This document shows, piece by piece, positions 59,808-64,000 of a DNA stretch of 64,000 nucleotides (positions are counted from its first letter, which is position 1; the number at the start of each line of letters is the position of its first letter). The stretch comes from Lysobacter antibioticus. Its GTDB lineage: Bacteria; Pseudomonadota; Gammaproteobacteria; Xanthomonadales; Xanthomonadaceae. The DNA lies in assembly GCF_001442535.1 (NCBI RefSeq), contig NZ_CP013141.1, positions 408,171 through 472,170 on the forward strand, in the 5' to 3' direction. The notes beneath the pieces are model-generated. The model did not search any database. It saw only the letters and a program-made list of their open reading frames with translations, and was not told where the DNA came from. A program made the position numbers and the translations under genes.

Positions 59808-60668
59808 GGGGCGCAGGCAGGTCCGACGACGCCCCGGCAAAATCCTACCCGCGCCTGCGCCGATGCCCGACTGACCCGGGCCGCGGCGCAGGCGATTCTA
59901 TGTCCGTGGGAAGCGTCGCGGCCGGTACGGAACGGCGTCGCGCGGCCAGGATGCCGCAGGTCCTCACGATGGTTAAAAACCGCACGGAAGCAGAAGGAAA
60001 AAGCAAGCGGAATTCCGCGGAAAACCGCAGGAAAACACGTAGAAAAACGTCGTTCGAAGGCATCGCTTCTCAGCCTGTGCGACGCCTGAAAGCGACAATG
60101 ACTCACGCGAAAGGGAAGGGACTCCCACGCAGTCGGATCGGGGCTCGGGCAACGGAATGCGGCATCGCGTCCTCGTCGGCGGATCGCGTTCCGACCGAGG
60201 CCCCGGTCGACACGGCGAAGGAAGCGCCGGCCCGAAAAACCCGCTCGATTCGACCTGGTGCGCCCGGAAGCGGCGTGAAAGGAAGCGACCGCCAAGGAAC
60301 GGCGGCCGGTCGGAATCGGGGACGCGCCCGGGATGGCGCGCGTGGCGGAAAGGACTCCGCCACCGGGCCGCAAAGGAGGACGTCGCGGGCCGGTTCTCCG
60401 GCCGTGCGTGTGCCCGCATCGTGTGCCGATGCGCCGGCTTCGTTATGACTTGTGCGCATTCGCGCAAGCGCGTCACAGATCCAGGGGACGCAAGCGCCCG
60501 AATAGTGCGATCGGTACGGTGATCCGGGTGCCGCGACTGCGTTAGCGTGCGGTCGTCGTCGGGTGTCGATCGAAGACGGTCCAGCGTCGTCGTCCGGGCA
60601 AGCTCCGGCGAGAATCGGCCGCGCCTCAGGCGTGGCCGCCCGTCGTGCTGTGTCCCAGGAAGGCCCCC
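59808..60668. other. gene-free stretch with an A-rich segment
   Basis: About 860 bases. The A-rich part at 59965-60060 encodes in one frame MVKNRTEAEGKSKRNSAENR and onward, a Lys/Arg-rich frame continuing to 60448, but the third-codon-position GC is low compared with real genes here and no ribosome-binding site precedes it. I do not call it. Long frames on the other strand are shadows of neighbours. Confidence 0.4.
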
Positions 60669-62393
60669 ATGATCCTGTCCCCGCTCCTGCGCATCGCCAG
60701 CCTGTGGCTGCTGGCGAGTTCCTGCGCCTTCGCCGCCGTGCCGGCGCATTACATCGTGTTCGAACGCGACGCCCAAGGGCGCGCCGAGCCGGTGTTCTAC
60801 ACCCAGGTGCAACTGTCCGACGGTCAACGCGACCGGCAAGGTGCGCGCCAGGCCGAGCGCGGCGTCGAACGCGTGGCGTATCGAGCCTCGCGTAACGGTG
60901 CCAAGAGCGCGGCGTTGTACGAAGCGCAGGTGCCGAATTTCATCCGTGCCGAGTTCGCGCGCGATCCCGACCATGGCGATGGTGCGATCCAGTTGAACCC
61001 CTTGGTGCGCGACCCGCATCGTGCCTTCGTCGTGCGGGTGCCGTTGGCCGAGGCCGACGAGATCGAACTGCTCGGCCCTGCCGGCAACGCCAAGGCGGTG
61101 CAGCGCATCGACCTGCGCGAGCTGGCGATCCGTTCCTCGCAACTGCCCCTGGCGCAGATGCTGCGGCAGCCGGTCGCGATGGTGGATACCGCACAGGCCC
61201 AGGACGCCAAGGCGGCGAACTCGGCCAACCGCCTCGACATCCTCGTGCTCGGCGACGGCTACACCGCGGCCGAACAGAGCACGTTCACGAGCCAGGCCGC
61301 GTCCTTGAAGACGGCGATGTTCAACGTCAGCCCCTACAAGGAATACCTGAGCTTCGTGAATTGGCAGGCCGGCTTCGTCGCCTCGCAGCAATCCGGCGCC
61401 GACCATCCGCCGTACCAGGCCGGCTGCACCGGCACCAGTTGCTGCGCCGACGTCGCCTCGCGCACCGACCCGCGTGCCGGCCAGTTCGTCAACACGGCGC
61501 TGGACTCCACTTTCTGCACCAGCCAGATCCATCGCTTGCTGACCGCGCGGTCCTCGAAGGTGATGGCGGCTGCGGCCAGCTTCCCGAATTGGGACAAGAT
61601 CATCGTCACCGTCAACGACCCGGTTTACGGCGGCGCCGGCGGCTCTTATGCAGTGATCTCGGCGCACAGCAGCGCCGCCCTGATCGCGATCCACGAGTTC
61701 GGCCACAGCTTCCACGGCCTCGCTGACGAGTACGAAAGCCCCTACCCGGGGTTCCCGGCCTGCAGCGACATCAGCGGCAGTGCGGCTTGCGAAGCCAACG
61801 TCACCAACCAGAGCAACGCCAGCCTGGTGAAGTGGCGCAGCTGGTTCACCCCGGGCTTGCCGATCCCGACGCCGGACGGCACTGCCGGCACCGGCCTGTT
61901 CGAAGGCGCGCGCTATCGCAGCACCGGCATGTTCCGGCCGGTCGACAGCAGCTGCCTGATGCGCAGCCTCGGTACCAGCTTTTGTGCGGTGTGCCGGCAG
62001 GAGTACGTGCGCATGCTGTATCGCGGCGGCTTCGGCTCGCCGGCGGCGGGCATCGACCTGATCGAGCCGGGCACCGAGATCCCGTCGCCGGCCACTGCGG
62101 TTGGTTACGCGCGCGGCACGACGCGACGGTTCAGCGCGACCTTGCTGCGGCCCAGCGTGGGCACGGTCGCGGTGCAGTGGTATCTGGACGGCGTGGCTAT
62201 TTCGGGTGCGACCGCCGCGAGCTACGACTTCCGCCAGGATGCGGCCACACCGGCGACACGCACCCTGGAGCTGCGGGTGACCGACAAGACCGCATTCGTG
62301 AAGGCCAGCATGGCCGGCAATCTGTTACTGCATTCGCGCAAATGGACGATCCGGGTCGGAGCGGCGCCGGTGGTGGTGGCGCGAGTGGACTGA
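60669..62393 (+). CDS. secreted M64-family zinc metallopeptidase
   Basis: 574 residues. Signal peptide MILSPLLRIASLWLLASSCAFA; an N-terminal beta domain (about 22-165); then the peptidase M64 (IgA peptidase-like) domain with DILVLGDGYTAAEQSTF, YLSFVNWQAGFVASQQSGAD, and the zinc site HEFGHSFHGLADEYE (HExxHxxxGxxDE) near 341. CxxC-type pairs (CCADV, CAVCRQEY) suggest disulphides. The last 110 residues form an Ig-like domain. AGGA precedes the ATG at 60669. Expected to be secreted, substrate unknown. Confidence 0.92.
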   Translation: MILSPLLRIASLWLLASSCAFAAVPAHYIVFERDAQGRAEPVFYTQVQLSDGQRDRQGARQAERGVERVAYRASRNGAKSAALYEAQVPNFIRAEFARDPDHGDGAIQLNPLVRDPHRAFVVRVPLAEADEIELLGPAGNAKAVQRIDLRELAIRSSQLPLAQMLRQPVAMVDTAQAQDAKAANSANRLDILVLGDGYTAAEQSTFTSQAASLKTAMFNVSPYKEYLSFVNWQAGFVASQQSGADHPPYQAGCTGTSCCADVASRTDPRAGQFVNTALDSTFCTSQIHRLLTARSSKVMAAAASFPNWDKIIVTVNDPVYGGAGGSYAVISAHSSAALIAIHEFGHSFHGLADEYESPYPGFPACSDISGSAACEANVTNQSNASLVKWRSWFTPGLPIPTPDGTAGTGLFEGARYRSTGMFRPVDSSCLMRSLGTSFCAVCRQEYVRMLYRGGFGSPAAGIDLIEPGTEIPSPATAVGYARGTTRRFSATLLRPSVGTVAVQWYLDGVAISGATAASYDFRQDAATPATRTLELRVTDKTAFVKASMAGNLLLHSRKWTIRVGAAPVVVARVD

Positions 62394-62502
62394 TCTTTTC
62401 GGTGGAACACCGAATGCATAGCCATATGTCGTAGTCGTTGTCGTCGCCGCGCGCGACGGCTTGATAGCTGTGGTGCGGCGTTGTAGCCGGTGGCAGAAAC
62501 TA

Positions 62503-62540
<38 letters not shown>

Positions 62541-62576
62541 GCTGTGCGCAGTTTCACACTCGCGAAGGCAGCTGAA

Positions 62577-62789
62577 GACCCGGAGGGCGGCCTGCATGGA
62601 TGCAGGCCGTTTTTCATCGGGACAGGGATGTCCCGTATGTAGATCCCCGCGGAGGCACCGTTCGTGCGGGCTTGTGATTCAAAGAAAAGCAACTTCTTTG
62701 GTTACCTTTGACCGAAGGGAATCCAGACGGACTTTTGTTGCTTATGGCAAAAGAAAGTAACCCGCCGCTTTAGTGGCGGAAGCTTTTGG
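62577..62789 (+). repeat. composite repeat, left arm of inverted pair
   Basis: Modules in order: GACCCGGAGGGCGGC, a short hairpin (CTGCATGGATGCAG), CCGTTTTTC with a second hairpin (GGGACAGGGATGTCCC), a variable middle, then a highly conserved TTTCTTTGGTTACCTTTGAC, CGAAGGGAATCCAGACGGAC, TTTTG and AAAGAAAGTAACCCG. An inverted copy lies at 62828-63036. Confidence 0.85.
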
Positions 62790-62827
62790 CGTTTGATCTT
62801 GTTTCTTTAGAGGCTTGAGCAAGAGCA

Positions 62828-63036
62828 GAGCTTCCGTCCGCTAACGCGGCCGGGTTACTTTCTTTTGCTAAGCCCAAAAGTCCGTCTGGATTCCCTTCGG
62901 TCAAAGGTAACCAAAGAAAAGGGCTCTCCTTGCAAGGGCACAGGCCACGAGTGCGATGCCCGCGCCGGGATTTTTCGATAGGACATCCTTGTCCTATCGA
63001 AAAACGGCGCACGTCCTGTGCGCCGCCCTCCGGGTC
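62828..63036 (-). repeat. composite repeat, right arm of inverted pair
   Basis: Read on the minus strand it has the same order: GACCCGGAGGGCGGC, hairpin (GGCGCACAGGACGTGCGCC), CCGTTTTTC with hairpin (GATAGGACAAGGATGTCCTATC), then the same conserved TTTGGTTACC... segment. The hairpins keep pairing through compensating changes although their sequence differs from the left arm, so they are probably functional as RNA or DNA structures. Confidence 0.85.
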
Positions 63037-63077
63037 TCCACTTGACCGGTAAAGCGGCAAAGCAGATCAAAATCTCA

Positions 63078-63225
<148 letters not shown>

Positions 63226-63368
63226 CGGTTGGCATTCGCGCCGGCTCTTGAGTAGGAGCGGCGCGAGCCGCGACCGCGATACTCCGAGATGGCGGCGATA
63301 CCACGGGTAGTCGCGAAACCATGGGTGCCAGCGAAAGCTTGCTCGTGGGATTGACGGCTCGCTGCGAC

Positions 63369-64000
63369 TCAGCCCGCAGTCACTCGCGCACACACCCAAG
63401 CGTCGACACGCTGGGCACCGGCGCGCCGCAGGGCCGCGGCGGCGGAGTGGAGGGTCGCTCCTGTAGTCATGACGTCGTCGATCAGGACGATATGGGCGGG
63501 CAGGGGCTGGCCATGGCGCCAGGCGAAGGCGCCGCGCAGGTTGCGGCGGCGTTGTTTGGCGTCCAGCAGGGATTGCGCCGAGGTGTCGCGCAGGCGGATC
63601 AGGCCGTGATCGAGCAGGGGCAGGCGCAGTTGCCGCGACAGCGGCCGCGCCAATTCCAGGGCCTGGTCGTAACCGCGTTCGCGCAGCCGCCGGCGATGCA
63701 AGGGGATCGGGACCAGAACCGGCGCGGGCGCTTCAGTGGCGATGTCCGATGCCGAGGGCGCTGCGAGTCCCGGTGCCGTAGTCGAGGGGCTCTGCGTCAG
63801 CAGCGGCTCGAAGGCATTCGCCATCATCGTCGTGAGCAGACGGCCAGCCGCCAGGTCGCGATGAAACTTGAAGCGCGGCAGCAGGCGGTCGAGCGGCGGT
63901 CGGTATAAGCAGGCGGCGTGGACCTGGGTCAGCGGCGGCGGTCGGCGCAGGCAGTGGCCGCAGACCAGGGGCAGGTCGGGCAGGCCGGGCGGGCCGGGCG
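63369..64000 (-). CDS. comF: ComF family protein, 5' end beyond the window
   Basis: At least 210 residues, open to the right edge. The N-terminal part visible at the edge has LPLVCGHCLRRPPP (a zinc-finger CxxC half) and ACLYRPPLDRLLPRFKFHRD, the typical YxGxxRxLIxxxKFxxD segment of ComF; then the phosphoribosyltransferase domain with LVPIPLHRRRLRERGYDQALELARPL and the PRPP motif VLIDDVMTTGATL. ComF proteins take part in DNA uptake in transformable bacteria. An internal ATG at 63827 is not the real start, because the family signature continues upstream in frame. Confidence 0.93.
   Translation of the reverse strand, partial: PGPPGLPDLPLVCGHCLRRPPPLTQVHAACLYRPPLDRLLPRFKFHRDLAAGRLLTTMMANAFEPLLTQSPSTTAPGLAAPSASDIATEAPAPVLVPIPLHRRRLRERGYDQALELARPLSRQLRLPLLDHGLIRLRDTSAQSLLDAKQRRRNLRGAFAWRHGQPLPAHIVLIDDVMTTGATLHSAAAALRRAGAQRVDAWVCARVTAG

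Noticed and set aside
58098..60448. Long open frames on both strands over atoE and beyond
   Set aside because: They are shadows produced by high GC at third codon positions; atoE explains the conserved sequence.
59969..60448. Lys/Arg-rich frame (MVKNRTEAEGKSKR) as a possible basic DNA-binding protein
   Set aside because: No ribosome-binding site, low third-position GC compared with real genes here, and no recognisable repeats of known histone-like tails.

Overview
The window looks like chromosomal DNA of a high-GC gammaproteobacterium of the Xanthomonadaceae, most likely Lysobacter. This rests on the gene complement (an STN-type TonB receptor, several secreted hydrolases including an S8 protease with a P-domain, a CadC-type TPR regulator, UbiA, AtoE, ComF), on integron attC sites of the form I associate with Xanthomonas, and on dispersed repeats of a kind I associate with this family. 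The genus is an inference; no rRNA is present to settle it.

Layout. 0.2-10.5 kb: a SAM methyltransferase, a solitary FlgH-like secreted protein, a lipoprotein gene broken by a triplicated 8-bp repeat, two coupled membrane genes, a large TonB-dependent receptor, a beta-helix secreted protein and a small exported protein. 10.6-21.5 kb: a CadC/TPR regulator, a PAS-GGDEF-EAL protein, an alpha/beta hydrolase, a PA2169-type helical-bundle protein and a subtilisin-like exoprotease. 22-33 kb: accessory DNA with small genes, an XRE regulator facing a set of small genes (a PhnA-domain and a YkgJ-type protein among them), two paralogous orphans, a ParB remnant, a metallopeptidase gene with an in-frame TGA, and two divergent paralogous GEVED/DUF11 surface proteins (27.4-29.7 and 33.2-35.9 kb).

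36.1-46 kb is the most distinctive part: a cluster of integron-type attC sites (at least five good ones, others decayed) separating small, mostly secreted or membrane proteins, nearly all on the minus strand, with no integron integrase in the window. This is a cassette array lacking its integrase (CALIN) or the distal end of a chromosomal integron. Two genes in it, a DUF4189 protein and a eukaryote-like kinase, point the other way. Right of the attC sites (46.3-49.1 kb) are an intact IS30 element with 3-bp target duplication and a decayed IS3 element. Then come an exported orphan, a degenerate GIY-YIG protein and, at 50.7-54.9 kb, a 1261-residue modular protein whose architecture suggests a type IV secretion effector, preceded by a small gene overlapping it by ATGA that is a candidate immunity gene.

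55.4-64 kb is ordinary core chromosome: a LON-domain protein, tRNA-Arg(CCG), ubiA, an exported RidA-like protein, atoE, an M64 metallopeptidase and comF running off the right edge. Between the last two lies a large inverted pair of a composite repeat flanked by TTG/CAA microsatellites.
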